A DNA stretch of 64,000 nt from CAZAMB01 sp964486335 (GTDB taxonomy: Bacteria; Planctomycetota; Phycisphaerae; UBA1845): contig CAZAMB010000005.1 in the NCBI GenBank assembly GCA_964486335.1, positions 124,001-188,000 of the forward strand, read 5' to 3'. The translations under genes were made by a program, and so were the position numbers. Shown here in pieces: positions 18,661 to 27,627 of this stretch (its first letter is position 1; each line of letters opens with the position of its first letter). Under the pieces are notes generated by a model. That model ran no database searches and was not told the origin of the DNA. It worked only from the letters and a program-made list of their open reading frames with translations.

Positions 18661-19173
18661 ATGGAAATGGTCATGGGAATTCGCAACGTCATGGCAGCAT
18701 TTGAGGCAATCGATCGTTGCGTCACGAGATGGATGGCTCGTTATGGGCAGCTGCTCCTTCGATTAAGCTTGGCCTTTGTTTTCCTCTGGTTTGGCGCCTT
18801 GAAATTCTTTCCCGAAATGAGCCCCGCCCAGGAACTCGCCACGCGTACCATTGGTTATTTGACCGGCGGTTGGGTCGGCCCAGGTCTGTCCGTTCCTGCA
18901 CTCGCGGCGTGGGAGTGCCTGATTGGGCTTGGACTCCTCATCGGAAAGGGACTGCGCGCCGTCCTGTTCCTTCTATACTTGCAGATGATGGGTACGTTGA
19001 CGCCCGTGGTCCTCTTTCCCGAAGTAGTGTTTTCCCGCATTCCTTTCGTTCCGACCTTGGAAGGACAGTACATCATTAAGAACCTCGTATTGATCAGTGC
19101 AGGCATTGTGATCGGCGCGACTGTTCGCGGTGGCAAGCTGGTCGCCGAGCCGCACGCCGTTGTGGACGAATGA
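18661..19173 (+). CDS. DoxX/DUF417-like small membrane protein
   Basis: The product (about 170 aa) has four hydrophobic segments with the DoxX-like opening LLRLSLAFVFLWFGALKFF and the close YIIKNLVLISAGIVIGATVR. DoxX-like proteins are small quinone- or thiol-linked membrane proteins of mostly unknown role. Three in-frame ATGs (18661, 18667, 18673) are possible; the longer frame from 18595 runs back towards the repeat and looks untranslated. This is the first gene inside the tRNA-Gly-bounded island. Confidence 0.7.
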   Translation: MEMVMGIRNVMAAFEAIDRCVTRWMARYGQLLLRLSLAFVFLWFGALKFFPEMSPAQELATRTIGYLTGGWVGPGLSVPALAAWECLIGLGLLIGKGLRAVLFLLYLQMMGTLTPVVLFPEVVFSRIPFVPTLEGQYIIKNLVLISAGIVIGATVRGGKLVAEPHAVVDE

Positions 19174-19340
19174 ACTTACAGAGTACGCCGGACGGTTTCA
19201 CGCTCCCATTCCAGGCATTCGGCAATCCATAAGGAAAGCTCGGCGGCCAGGTCCGCTCGCAGGAGGATGTACGAGCCCCGACCGTATTTTTCGTCGACTG
19301 GATGCAACACGGCATGGGCGGCGGGTGTGGTCAATTCCAA

Positions 19341-19634
19341 TTAGCCTACCGTCATCGACGCCCGTTCGCTCTTCAGCGGTCCGGTCAGTGCGAGCATTTG
19401 ATAGATCAATTCCCATTCTCGTCTTGCGCGTTCGAGATGAGCAATCAGTTCTAGGTTATACGACTGTATATTGTGCGCTCGCTCCATGGCGGCATGCAAA
19501 TCATTCAACGTCAGAGCCGCTCGCTTCCACGTGGCCCGACTTTCGCGAGTTCGCCACTCCTCGCTTGAAAGCACGACTTCGCGTCTGTACTCCGCAAGAG
19601 GCCGCGACTGGGCGACGAGCAAAAACCGTTTCAA
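19341..19634 (-). CDS. 97-aa helical hypothetical protein (uncertain)
   Basis: The frame from a TTG codon encodes a heptad-like helical protein (LTLNDLHAAMERAHNIQSYN, then HLERARREWELIYQML). The composition is plausible for coding, but there is no clear ribosome site and no known family. A GG-N9-GC element at about 19692-19706 upstream resembles a sigma-54 promoter but has the wrong spacing. Treat as tentative. Confidence 0.4.
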   Translation of the reverse strand: MKRFLLVAQSRPLAEYRREVVLSSEEWRTRESRATWKRAALTLNDLHAAMERAHNIQSYNLELIAHLERARREWELIYQMLALTGPLKSERASMTVG

Positions 19635-20062
19635 TTCAGATTCAGTCGAGGCGCTTCGCGGGAGACACTGATCTTTGGTTCAGACGGGAGCGCAAAAAGT
19701 TGCCAAATGCGTCCGGGGCGTTTGCTTGAGAATGAAGTATGAGACAGAATCCCGATACTCTTCAGCTTGAGGCACACTAATGCGACCCAGTTTTAATACA
19801 ATTTGGCAAAACGGGCGCTTTACAGGATCTTTGACGCAACATCTCAAAAAGATTGCTCAATTGAGTAGATCGACTTTCAATTGCGAACGCTACTTGAAAG
19901 CGCTTCTTAATATTATCATACTATCAACTGATGCTCGTCTCATTAGAACGAAAGGACTCTCGGAGTTTTTGCGGCAGCGTGTTCCGCATTCGGGCCTCAT
20001 ATCAAATTCGGCCTGAGCGGGGCTGACAAGGACGTTGAGCTGTCCTACCCAATCATGACGCT
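19635..20062. other. AT-rich gap before the sigma-54 activator gene
   Basis: About 430 bp that are visibly AT-richer than the rest of the window, for example around 19780-19960. A 78-aa plus-strand frame (19780-20016) lacks a ribosome site and family likeness and is not called. The skewed composition fits horizontally acquired DNA. Confidence 0.5.
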
Positions 20063-21472
20063 GTGCCATCGAAAAGTGTTTGGCTGAGGTTTTTCTGTGA
20101 AGGCCGTTGCCTTTCGAGGGCCGCGCTGGCGCGGTCGCTTGCGGACCAAGGCGTATCGGTCGTGGATCCTTTGTCAGAGCGCGAGTCCGGCCCCGGAATT
20201 GTCGTATTCCAAATTGTTAATTCCGAGCTCTGTGAGCTGATGTCCAAAGTCTCATGTTGTGGTTCGGAACGAGTGCTCGCTTTGGCCGATACTCCATCTG
20301 TACTTAAAAAAGGAGACGTTTGGCGCCTTTTGCACGCCGGCGCGGCGGATGTATTTGATTGGGTGGAATCGGCCAATCCGGCACGGGAGATCGCGATCCG
20401 GTTGACACGTTGGACCGAGGTCGACGAAATTGTCAAATCATCTCTGGTTCGGGAAAACCTGATTGGACATAGTCGAATTTGGAACGACCTCCTTCGACAA
20501 ATCGTCGAAGTAGCGCGATTTTCCGAAGCCTCGATTCTGATAACAGGAGAGAGTGGAACCGGTAAGGAATTGATTGCCCGTTTGATCCATACACTCGATG
20601 CCCGGCCAGACAAAGGTGAACTCGTCGTGCTCGACTGCACAACGATTGTACCGGAACTCGCTGGAAGCGAATTCTTTGGTCACGAGCGTGGGGCCTTTAC
20701 CGGAGCGATTGTCGCACGTGATGGCGCCTTCGCGCTGGCGAACGGCGGCACGCTTTTCCTCGACGAAGTCGGAGACCTACCACGGACGTTGCAGGCGCAG
20801 TTGCTTCGCGTGATACAGGAACACACCTATAAACGTGTAGGAGGCAACCAATGGTGCCAGTCGCATTTTCGATTGTTGTGTGCCACGAACAAGGACTTGA
20901 CGGTTGAGGTGAAGGAAGGGCGATTTCGCGCCGACTTGTACTACCGAATTGCAGATTGGACGATTCGATTGCCCCCACTTCGTGACCGTACCGAGGACAT
21001 TCCCCTGTTGGCTCGACACTTCATCCAAGCCCATGGCCACCATCGGAGCGATTTCAATTCCGAAGTGACCGAGTATCTGTTGTCTCGGGACTACCCGGGA
21101 AACGTTCGCGATCTGAAACAAGTGGTGGCGCGAATGAGCCATCGACACGTTGGCCAGGGCGAAATCACCGTCGGAGCGATCCCGCCCACGGACCGGCCTC
21201 AGGCGGAGAGTCCGTTGGATAGATGGAGCGACAGAGTGTTCGAACTACCGGTTCGACACTCTCTGGCAGTTGGCGTGGGACTGAAGGAAATCGGCCGAAT
21301 TGCCGAGGAGACCGCCGTTCAGATCGCTCTCGCGGAAGAAGGCGGAAATCTGCAGCGAGCCGCTCGACGATTGAAAGTGTCGGATCGCGCCTTGCAGCTC
21401 CGACAAGCCAACGGACGAGGACCCAAGGAAGCGCCCAGCGACCCCGTCATCGAGGGACGGACGCCTGCGTAG
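20063..21472 (+). CDS. sigma-54-dependent transcriptional activator (bacterial enhancer-binding protein)
   Basis: The 469-aa product (GTG start) has a receiver-like N-terminal domain (about 5-118) with no obvious phospho-acceptor Asp in the usual context. The AAA+ domain follows, with Walker A GESGTGKE (162-169), the sigma-54-contacting loop GAFTGA (210-215) and Walker B TLFLDEVG (230-237). A Fis-type HTH (about 430-460, GNLQRAARRLKVSDRALQLR) closes it. Such proteins bind upstream sites and remodel sigma-54 RNA polymerase with ATP. A sigma-54 promoter and paired palindromes lie before the six-gene operon in the same island, its obvious target (inference). The 3' end overlaps the convergent amidohydrolase gene by 26 bp. 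Confidence 0.93.
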   Translation: MPSKSVWLRFFCEGRCLSRAALARSLADQGVSVVDPLSERESGPGIVVFQIVNSELCELMSKVSCCGSERVLALADTPSVLKKGDVWRLLHAGAADVFDWVESANPAREIAIRLTRWTEVDEIVKSSLVRENLIGHSRIWNDLLRQIVEVARFSEASILITGESGTGKELIARLIHTLDARPDKGELVVLDCTTIVPELAGSEFFGHERGAFTGAIVARDGAFALANGGTLFLDEVGDLPRTLQAQLLRVIQEHTYKRVGGNQWCQSHFRLLCATNKDLTVEVKEGRFRADLYYRIADWTIRLPPLRDRTEDIPLLARHFIQAHGHHRSDFNSEVTEYLLSRDYPGNVRDLKQVVARMSHRHVGQGEITVGAIPPTDRPQAESPLDRWSDRVFELPVRHSLAVGVGLKEIGRIAEETAVQIALAEEGGNLQRAARRLKVSDRALQLRQANGRGPKEAPSDPVIEGRTPA

Positions 21473-22289
21473 CCGGCGAAGGTTGGAGCCATGGCTCATT
21501 TGGCTCGACCATCGGTCTGGAGGGCTTGGCGCCAAAGTGAACGGAACCGACGGGGTTTCGCGAGACTTGGGAAATGAGCCTCAGGATATTCCCGCCGAGA
21601 ACAAGTCGCGCGTACTGGGGCGACATGCCAAGCGCTCGAACCTTGGCCAACTCGACGCCAGGATGCAACCAAGGACCGTCGGAACCAAACAGAATTTTTC
21701 TTGCGCCGGCACGATGAAGCGCTTCTTCGAGCAGATCGAACCTTCTTACACCGGACGTATCGGTATGGACATTGGGGTAACGAGTCAGTATGTCCAGGAA
21801 CGCTCGCTGGGCGCGCCAGTCGTCTGCGAAGCTGCCCAGATGCGGGATAATGAAATTGACGCCGGCGTATTCCGAAGCGATCAACTCTACCTGCGAGACC
21901 TCGCCCATCACATCGTAGAGGATGGGCAATGACCAGCGTTTCGCGGCTGCGCAAACCTCTCTTGTGATGGAAGCGTTGTACCGATGGACCTTGATTCCGC
22001 GAAATCCATGCACGTGCACCGCCTCGTCGATCATCGCCTGCATTCGACCCCGGTCGGCATGTGGGTGGACGAAGGCAAAGCCGATAAAACGACCATTGGA
22101 TTGAGCGACAATTCTCGCCACTTCGCGGTTGGCGGTTCGGTAGTCGGAATGAAACGCAGGGAAGAGTACAGTTCGGCGAATCCCGGCCGCGTCGGCCCGA
22201 GCAATGTACTTCCCAAGCGGCGCAGCGGTGTCCCAGGGACCCGTCAATCCGTCTCCGCGACCGGCATGGCAATGGCAGTCAATGATCAT
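21447..22289 (-). CDS. amidohydrolase-2 family metal-dependent hydrolase
   Basis: The 280-aa TIM-barrel protein has the metal pair His6/His8 in IIDCHCHAG, GIKVH, a central His in IIPHLGSFADDW and the late Asp in KILFGSDGPWLHP, as in Amidohydro_2 enzymes (decarboxylases and hydrolases). Substrate unknown. It lies 160 bp downstream of the six-gene operon on the same strand with no clear terminator between, so it may be its last gene. Its C-terminus overlaps the end of the sigma-54 activator gene. Confidence 0.82.
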   Translation of the reverse strand: MIIDCHCHAGRGDGLTGPWDTAAPLGKYIARADAAGIRRTVLFPAFHSDYRTANREVARIVAQSNGRFIGFAFVHPHADRGRMQAMIDEAVHVHGFRGIKVHRYNASITREVCAAAKRWSLPILYDVMGEVSQVELIASEYAGVNFIIPHLGSFADDWRAQRAFLDILTRYPNVHTDTSGVRRFDLLEEALHRAGARKILFGSDGPWLHPGVELAKVRALGMSPQYARLVLGGNILRLISQVSRNPVGSVHFGAKPSRPMVEPNEPWLQPSPATQASVPR

Positions 22290-22449
22290 GGAATCAACCT
22301 GAAAATCGTGATGGACCGCCTGCGGTAGTTGAAGTTCATTGCCGATGCGTCATGGATTCGTCGCCTCTGGGACTTCAGTAACATCTCCGACAAGACCAAT
22401 TGAATACCGGGCCGTCTGTTCACAATTGCCGAAGCGATTTGATTTTAGT

Positions 22450-23454
22450 TTATAGAATCGCACCCGATCGAGATTTGAACCAGGGGGTCAACCGTCTGGC
22501 GCCGTCCAGATTCAGTTCGGTGTGAATGTGATTCGTATGCGGACTAGGGCCAGCATAGTTTCCGTCCTTTCGGCCACTCCGTGAACCATTCCATTTGATA
22601 CGATTCCAAATAACGAACTGAATTCCGATGGCCGAAGCATTTTGTACAAGCCAGTTCGCTATCGGATCTCCGACGGCGGAGTTTGCTTGGTGATCTATTT
22701 CGCGAATCATGATGTCGAGAGCGCGCCCCACCCCGTGAACGGAGGTTTCTGACGGAGTTGCTGAATTAAATCGACATGCATAACCACCGACGGAATCAAC
22801 GCCTGGAAACGTCCTTCGTATATAGGTTCCCAGTTCGGCCGCGCCAGGTGTAAACGTGCCGCTGCAATTGCGTCCATTGGCCCACGGTGGAGGACTATCA
22901 TAGCGAACAAACTGTGCTTCGCCGGCAGCGCGAACGTCGGCGGGTAGCACCCATTTCTCGCTCGAAATCGACGGGCTCGGAGAATCCGGCATACTTCCCG
23001 TGAGTCGCTCCCAGGTCCGTCTGCCGACAATGCCGTCAACCGTCAAGCCGTTCGCTCGCTGAAATGTCAGTACCGCCGCTCTCGTAAGGGGACCGAAGGC
23101 CCCATCCTCAGAAAGGCGGCTTTGTCCGGGCGCGGCGTTAGTCGCAATCCAAGCATTAAGTCGTCTTTGCAATTCGATGACAGCCGCTCCGCGCGAACCG
23201 GTTCGCAGCGTTGGCCAAGTTGGTGACTCGTTGAGAATCTCGTCGAACGATAACTCGTCAAGACCAAGTTCATGACCAGGGGACTGCTCAATTTGAAGTA
23301 CACCGGGCAAGATCTCATCCAGCTCGGTTGAAAATGGCGATTGATGATCCAGCGGCAGGATGATGTTGCGGCCATGTCGAAACCAGCGGCCGCCTCGTTT
23401 TGCACGCAGGCCACTTGTTTTTCTTACAGAAGATGATGCGCGCAGTCTGTTCAT
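22450..23454 (-). CDS. peptidoglycan-binding, M15-like peptidase with N-terminal GRW motif
   Basis: The 334-aa product starts at an ATG behind AAGGAG that overlaps the previous stop (ATGA, 23451-23454). Residues 21-33 read GGRWFRHGRNIIL, the motif that ends the first two proteins of this operon. An acidic linker (40-75) leads to a PG_binding_1 domain (about 80-153, LQRRLNAW, AVLTFQRANGLTVDGIVGRR) and a C-terminal domain with SVHGVGRALDIM (His240, Asp247) and HTNHIHTEL (His309, His311), matching the SxHxxGxAxD and HxH zinc signature of M15/VanY-like peptidases. It probably cleaves cell-wall peptide. There is no classical signal peptide, so export, if any, may use another route. Confidence 0.82.
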   Translation of the reverse strand: MNRLRASSSVRKTSGLRAKRGGRWFRHGRNIILPLDHQSPFSTELDEILPGVLQIEQSPGHELGLDELSFDEILNESPTWPTLRTGSRGAAVIELQRRLNAWIATNAAPGQSRLSEDGAFGPLTRAAVLTFQRANGLTVDGIVGRRTWERLTGSMPDSPSPSISSEKWVLPADVRAAGEAQFVRYDSPPPWANGRNCSGTFTPGAAELGTYIRRTFPGVDSVGGYACRFNSATPSETSVHGVGRALDIMIREIDHQANSAVGDPIANWLVQNASAIGIQFVIWNRIKWNGSRSGRKDGNYAGPSPHTNHIHTELNLDGARRLTPWFKSRSGAIL

Positions 23455-24611
23455 GACCTGACTCCTTGGTTTAGGGACAAAGTGGAACCGTAAGATTCCC
23501 CGGCGGCTGAATTCTCGAGTTTCAATTGGCGTGCGCGCGCCAGCGCTTGGCACGCTGAACTGATGTCAATTGGGTTGTGATCGGCGTTGATCAGAAAGGC
23601 GATGTTTGCCCGTGCAGGTCTTTGAACCGAAAGCAGTACCGTTTGGACCCCCATACCCCTAAGCCGACCGGTCATTCTCCTTGCTTCGCCTGACGACCGA
23701 AACGACAATATCTGCACAGGGAAGAGTCCCGGAGATGGCGTGAATCCTGCCGATCGTGTTCCGGCACGAAATCGTCGTACATTGGAGAGGAGCTGCGATC
23801 GTCGTGAGTTGCCGATGCGCTCGTTGGCCGTCAGCGCGTTCGTGGCAGCCCTGATGGACGCCTGGGAAGGCGGACTGCAATGAACTCGAGTCTCGCTGCG
23901 CGTTGCAAACTGCTCGACAATGTCACCGCGACTCGACAGAGCGGCCACCGGCGCTCCGAATCCCTTGGCCAGGGAACTGATCAAGACCAATTCCTTCGCG
24001 CGAACGCCCCACCACTGGGAGCTTCCGCCTCCGCCTAGCCCATACGGCATTGTTCGCGTCGGTCGCGCGCCAAGAACGCCAAGCGCTTGAGTGTCATCTA
24101 CGACAACAAGACCCTTCACGGCTCGCATCTGACGAAGATAGCTTGTAAGAGGTGCAACCCGTCCGCATCGCATACAGGAACCATCAACGACAACCACCGG
24201 ACGTGATGCAGGCCCGCCAGCATCCTGAAGTGATCGACGCAATGACGAAGGGCAATAGTGCCGAAACGTCTGGACAGACGCGCCGCGCGCCGCCGCCCGT
24301 TCCAGTCCCCAGCGTCCGATGGGATAAAGTCCGCTATCCATGAAAAACCGTGCCCCTTCGTCGGCGAGCATGCCGAGGAAGTCCCAAAACAAGTGTAACG
24401 TCGAAGTTCCAAGCAAAGCCGCTTCACAGCCTTGCAGGTCGGCCAACAATTGGGCGACCCGCTTCGCCTCAGCTGACTCATCAAGTGCCGCAGGTCGGCC
24501 GGTCGTCAACTGCTCCCACGATCCCAGCGCCGAACTCGGGTGCCGCATGCCCAGATACTGGGCCGAGGTAAAGTCAAGCACTGGATGATTTCCGTCAACG
24601 ACCTCTGCCAC
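23451..24611 (-). CDS. BioF-like (alpha-oxoamine synthase family) PLP enzyme, atypical
   Basis: The 386-aa fold-type-I PLP enzyme begins at a GTG that overlaps the upstream gene by 17 bp. The PLP lysine is Lys216 in SSLAKGFGAPVAALS, and the phosphate-site Asp is in VVVDDTQALGVLG (172-173). In BioF, Kbl and SPT the equivalent DEAH places a His over the PLP ring; here Gln175 replaces it. The N-terminal YLGMRHPS and the TGRPAALDESAEAKR block match the family's substrate entry region. The substrate is unknown; its place beside a wall peptidase suggests an amino-acid-derived modification (inference). Confidence 0.8.
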   Translation of the reverse strand: MAEVVDGNHPVLDFTSAQYLGMRHPSSALGSWEQLTTGRPAALDESAEAKRVAQLLADLQGCEAALLGTSTLHLFWDFLGMLADEGARFFMDSGLYPIGRWGLERAAARGASVQTFRHYCPSSLRRSLQDAGGPASRPVVVVDGSCMRCGRVAPLTSYLRQMRAVKGLVVVDDTQALGVLGARPTRTMPYGLGGGGSSQWWGVRAKELVLISSLAKGFGAPVAALSSRGDIVEQFATRSETRVHCSPPSQASIRAATNALTANERIGNSRRSQLLSNVRRFRAGTRSAGFTPSPGLFPVQILSFRSSGEARRMTGRLRGMGVQTVLLSVQRPARANIAFLINADHNPIDISSACQALARARQLKLENSAAGESYGSTLSLNQGVRS

Positions 24612-26268
24612 CCGTCAATTGCGATTGCAGCCGTTGGCTTAATAGCACTGAAGGCATGGTCGCATTCACCATTCCACTCACCGGCTGAGCTGTCAGATCA
24701 ACACCCGTAGCCGCGCGGTAAGCATGGAGGTAACCCTGAATTTCCGGCTTCCAATATCGAGCCCATGTTCGAGCGTGTTCCTGGTCTGTTAGGACATTCC
24801 AGTTTCCATACCGGATCGAGAGCAGAATCCGTTCTCCGAGGACGCCCAAATCGCGAAAATGGGTGACCGTTACGTCGCTCCAACCCTGAACTCGTTTCAT
24901 CGCGTCCACGCGGCCCATCCACGGTTCCGCATAGGGCACCATGATCCGAGTGCCGAGGAATTCGCGCATTTCGGGTCGGGACAACAACCACTGCTGCATC
25001 ATCATCTCGACTCGCGCTGTCCACGGCAGATCCCCGAATTGATTGTGCGCCCCTTGGGCAAGCAGCAAATGGACTTCCTTTAGCGCGTTGAGAAGAGGGA
25101 ACCCGTCGGAAATCACGGTCGTGTCCGAGTCTTCCTGAAAAAACACGGAGCTGCGATACAAAAGATCGTGAAATGCTTCGAGAAACTTTGAACGGTTGTC
25201 GGCCGGACGCATGGTCGAAACGGCCTTGCCCGCGAGCGCCAGTCCGTAGTGGTGGCTATACTCATAGGCTCGGCGAGGAACCGTGAGGCGATGGACTTCG
25301 TCCTGGATGTACCCCCAAAGAAAGTTGTTGAGTGGCCTCAGCGGATCGATTTCCAACTCGGCCAATGGGTCGCGACCTGCGCCGCGCCGTTTGTTCTGGA
25401 ATCGAAGGCTGATGGCGTTCAATGTTTGCGCCAACATCCCTTCTTCGTGCCAATACGACCAGATCAGTTCCAGCAGGCATGGACAAGAAGATTTCGCGCA
25501 GAGGATTTTCCCGTCACAGAAGGCCGAGGTAGCCGTCTGTTCTCGCCAATTCTCACCGAAGGCAGCGGTTAGAATCGTGTTCAAGTAATTGATATCCTTC
25601 GTTCGCAAGTAACTCGCCAGCTTGTCGCTAATGTCCTTCAGGGTGCCGCCCGGCAATGGGAAGTCATCCTCCAGACGTTTGACTTCAGATCCGGGGTCAT
25701 CCTTTTCACCCCATCCTTCGGTCTCGGCGCATGCGCATGGATCGCAATTACTCTTTTCACCTGCTTCTTGTTGTTTCTGAGCAGATGCGCCTTCGCGTGT
25801 TGTCGATTCCGGATCGTCGGGTTTACGATAACAGGGATCAGGCTTTTTCTTTTCGGGGTCCAGAAACTCATCAGGATGCATTCCCTTTTGAAACGGCCCG
25901 CATGTGCAGCCGCAGCGGATGAGCAAAAACGTCTCCGTGGCCGTCTTCAAAAGGTCGTAGGCGTCCATGCCGTGGATGCAGGGTTCCTTGCTCAAACTTT
26001 CTCGCAGCCTTCGTTCCGGGCAGCAGTCGGGATCTTTGGTGTCTTTGTCGCAGAGCACTCGATCAATAAACTTCGCGTATTCCGAGAACGATGTCCGTTC
26101 CGAAGCAGTCCGAATCCACATCCATAACGGATACGTGTCGTCCCGTTTGAGCGGGGATCTCGAAAGCGAAAAGGTGCCGGACGCCGGCTTGGCAAAATCG
26201 CCAGAAACACTTACCTTGACTCCCTTCGCCAGCTCTTTACCTTCAACAATAATCTTTCCTTCAGCCAT
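24595..26268 (-). CDS. Cys-rich protein of unknown function
   Basis: I do not recognise this 557-aa protein. The start is firm (AAGGAGAAAATC before the ATG). Residues 1-40 look like a small beta domain (KIIVEGKELAKGVKVSVSGD, then SGTFSLSRSPLKRDD). The next 250 residues hold paired cysteines suited to metal binding: CDKDTKDPDCCPE, RCGCTCG, CDPCACAETEGW, FCDGKILCAKSSCPC. The C-terminal half is helical and rich in Trp, Tyr and Met. There is no signal peptide or membrane helix. It follows the HExxH gene after 24 bp and overlaps the PLP-enzyme gene, so it belongs to the operon. Confidence 0.8.
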   Translation of the reverse strand: MAEGKIIVEGKELAKGVKVSVSGDFAKPASGTFSLSRSPLKRDDTYPLWMWIRTASERTSFSEYAKFIDRVLCDKDTKDPDCCPERRLRESLSKEPCIHGMDAYDLLKTATETFLLIRCGCTCGPFQKGMHPDEFLDPEKKKPDPCYRKPDDPESTTREGASAQKQQEAGEKSNCDPCACAETEGWGEKDDPGSEVKRLEDDFPLPGGTLKDISDKLASYLRTKDINYLNTILTAAFGENWREQTATSAFCDGKILCAKSSCPCLLELIWSYWHEEGMLAQTLNAISLRFQNKRRGAGRDPLAELEIDPLRPLNNFLWGYIQDEVHRLTVPRRAYEYSHHYGLALAGKAVSTMRPADNRSKFLEAFHDLLYRSSVFFQEDSDTTVISDGFPLLNALKEVHLLLAQGAHNQFGDLPWTARVEMMMQQWLLSRPEMREFLGTRIMVPYAEPWMGRVDAMKRVQGWSDVTVTHFRDLGVLGERILLSIRYGNWNVLTDQEHARTWARYWKPEIQGYLHAYRAATGVDLTAQPVSGMVNATMPSVLLSQRLQSQLTGGRGR

Positions 26269-26292
26269 GATTTTCTCCTTCGTTCGACGGGA

Positions 26293-27621
26293 CTATGAGG
26301 CCCGTGCGATTGTTTTCTGTGTTCGACCGACGAAAACCCTGCTCCGCGAACAACGGACACAAGCGCCAAACGTGCTTCGAAGCGCCCAATGACTGAGCAA
26401 TCCACTCACGAGGCGACTCTCTTCAACCGGATTGAGGACGCCGTACGCTTTTGCTTGTCCCAATACGGCGAACACAAGCGACTCCGGAGCGGCCCGCAAC
26501 TGTTCTGGAAATCGTCGCCAGGTCTGAAAGAGTCTCATTAGGCGATGTGGTTGCCGCTCCTCGACACCGAGGACTTCCCCCAGAGACAATCCCCTGAGAG
26601 ACTTCGGTCGATGATGTGTCAACAACGCCACAAAACCAGGAATGCTTGCCTGTAACGCGTTGAATAGCGCGAAACGTCTTGGGTCAAGCTGCGTTGGCGG
26701 ATAAAACGCGTCCCACATCCTCGCGAAATGTTCCCATTGCGGATGTGGATAGAGCGCTTGTCCGACCGCACAACTGAGCTTGACCCTGATCCACGGGCTT
26801 GGGTGCGGATCGTCAAGGTTGATTCGAAAAACGAATCCACGCGGCAGACTGACTACACTCATCAATCCCATGGTGGACGTGATGCCCAACTTCGCCACGG
26901 ACCAGAAGTCGGCAACAACCTCGGAAATCCACCGCTCCCAGGCCAGCCACGCAAACGCTTCTGCGCTCCCTTTCTTCCGCATTCCCAGAAGAATTGGCCG
27001 GAAGGACGGAACCAGTTTCAGCAGTTCCGCTGCCTGATGACCGACCTCGTGGACCAAAGACGATGCGATTCCGCTGCCTACCATTCTCTCCCGCGGCACG
27101 CGGATAATGGCAACGGGATTGCGCCCGCCCGTGGGCATCCGCGTTCGCGCCCGCCGTATCGCCGCGCCGGGTCCGCGGTCCAGGTAACAAATCACCGGCG
27201 GTTCCGAGTAGTAGCCGCCACCAAGGTGCAATGCATCGGCGGCAAACGCATCCAGTCCGGATAGCCAGATTCCCGTTTCATGTTCGCTGCGTTGAGTGAT
27301 TGCATCCGCAAACAGATCAAGATCCGAAAGGACGGCGTTGAACCGCAATCGGAGGAGTACGAATCGCCGCTGCGCTTCCTCGGCGGAGGACAACCGCCCA
27401 TTCGAACCCTCAAGCCACGCCAGAAATGCAACGACTTGTTCCCGCAAATTGCGTCGCCCTTGAAGCAAGTACCCGTCGATGGCTCTTTGCGCGGTTGAGG
27501 AAATCGCCGCGGCGGTTACCGAAGTGATTTGCAGCGCGAATGGCTTCACGATAGCCAGTCGTGTCAGCAGGGCACGGGCTTCCTGCGCAAGAAAACAAGT
27601 TGTGTTGGAACGCATGGACAC
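26293..27621 (-). CDS. putative gluzincin-type zinc metalloprotease
   Basis: The 442-aa product, starting at GTG 27621 or ATG 27615, has a helical N-terminal half and a zinc-protease signature: SSLVHEVGHQAAELL (HEVGH at 191-195) and, about 40 residues later, ERWISEVVADFW, in which Glu234 and the following Asp fit the ExxxD helix of gluzincins. The C-terminal 200 residues are helical without a recognised domain. No signal peptide is seen. It starts six bases after the preceding stop, within the six-gene operon. Protease activity is inferred from motif geometry; substrate unknown, possibly the two tail-bearing proteins upstream. Confidence 0.72.
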   Translation of the reverse strand: MSMRSNTTCFLAQEARALLTRLAIVKPFALQITSVTAAAISSTAQRAIDGYLLQGRRNLREQVVAFLAWLEGSNGRLSSAEEAQRRFVLLRLRFNAVLSDLDLFADAITQRSEHETGIWLSGLDAFAADALHLGGGYYSEPPVICYLDRGPGAAIRRARTRMPTGGRNPVAIIRVPRERMVGSGIASSLVHEVGHQAAELLKLVPSFRPILLGMRKKGSAEAFAWLAWERWISEVVADFWSVAKLGITSTMGLMSVVSLPRGFVFRINLDDPHPSPWIRVKLSCAVGQALYPHPQWEHFARMWDAFYPPTQLDPRRFALFNALQASIPGFVALLTHHRPKSLRGLSLGEVLGVEERQPHRLMRLFQTWRRFPEQLRAAPESLVFAVLGQAKAYGVLNPVEESRLVSGLLSHWALRSTFGACVRCSRSRVFVGRTQKTIARAS

Positions 27622-27627
27622 GACTTG

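Noticed and set aside
19692..19706. Sigma-54-like element on the minus strand upstream of the 97-aa frame
   Set aside because: The GG to GC spacing is nine, not ten, bases; such sites are usually inactive.
19802..19820. Plus-strand TTGGCAAAACGGGCGCTTT before the activator gene
   Set aside because: It has GG-N10-GC spacing but lacks the TT of TTGC, and it lies about 240 bases from the start codon.
19780..20016. 78-aa plus-strand frame in the AT-rich gap
   Set aside because: No ribosome site, no family likeness; an open frame is expected by chance in this stretch.
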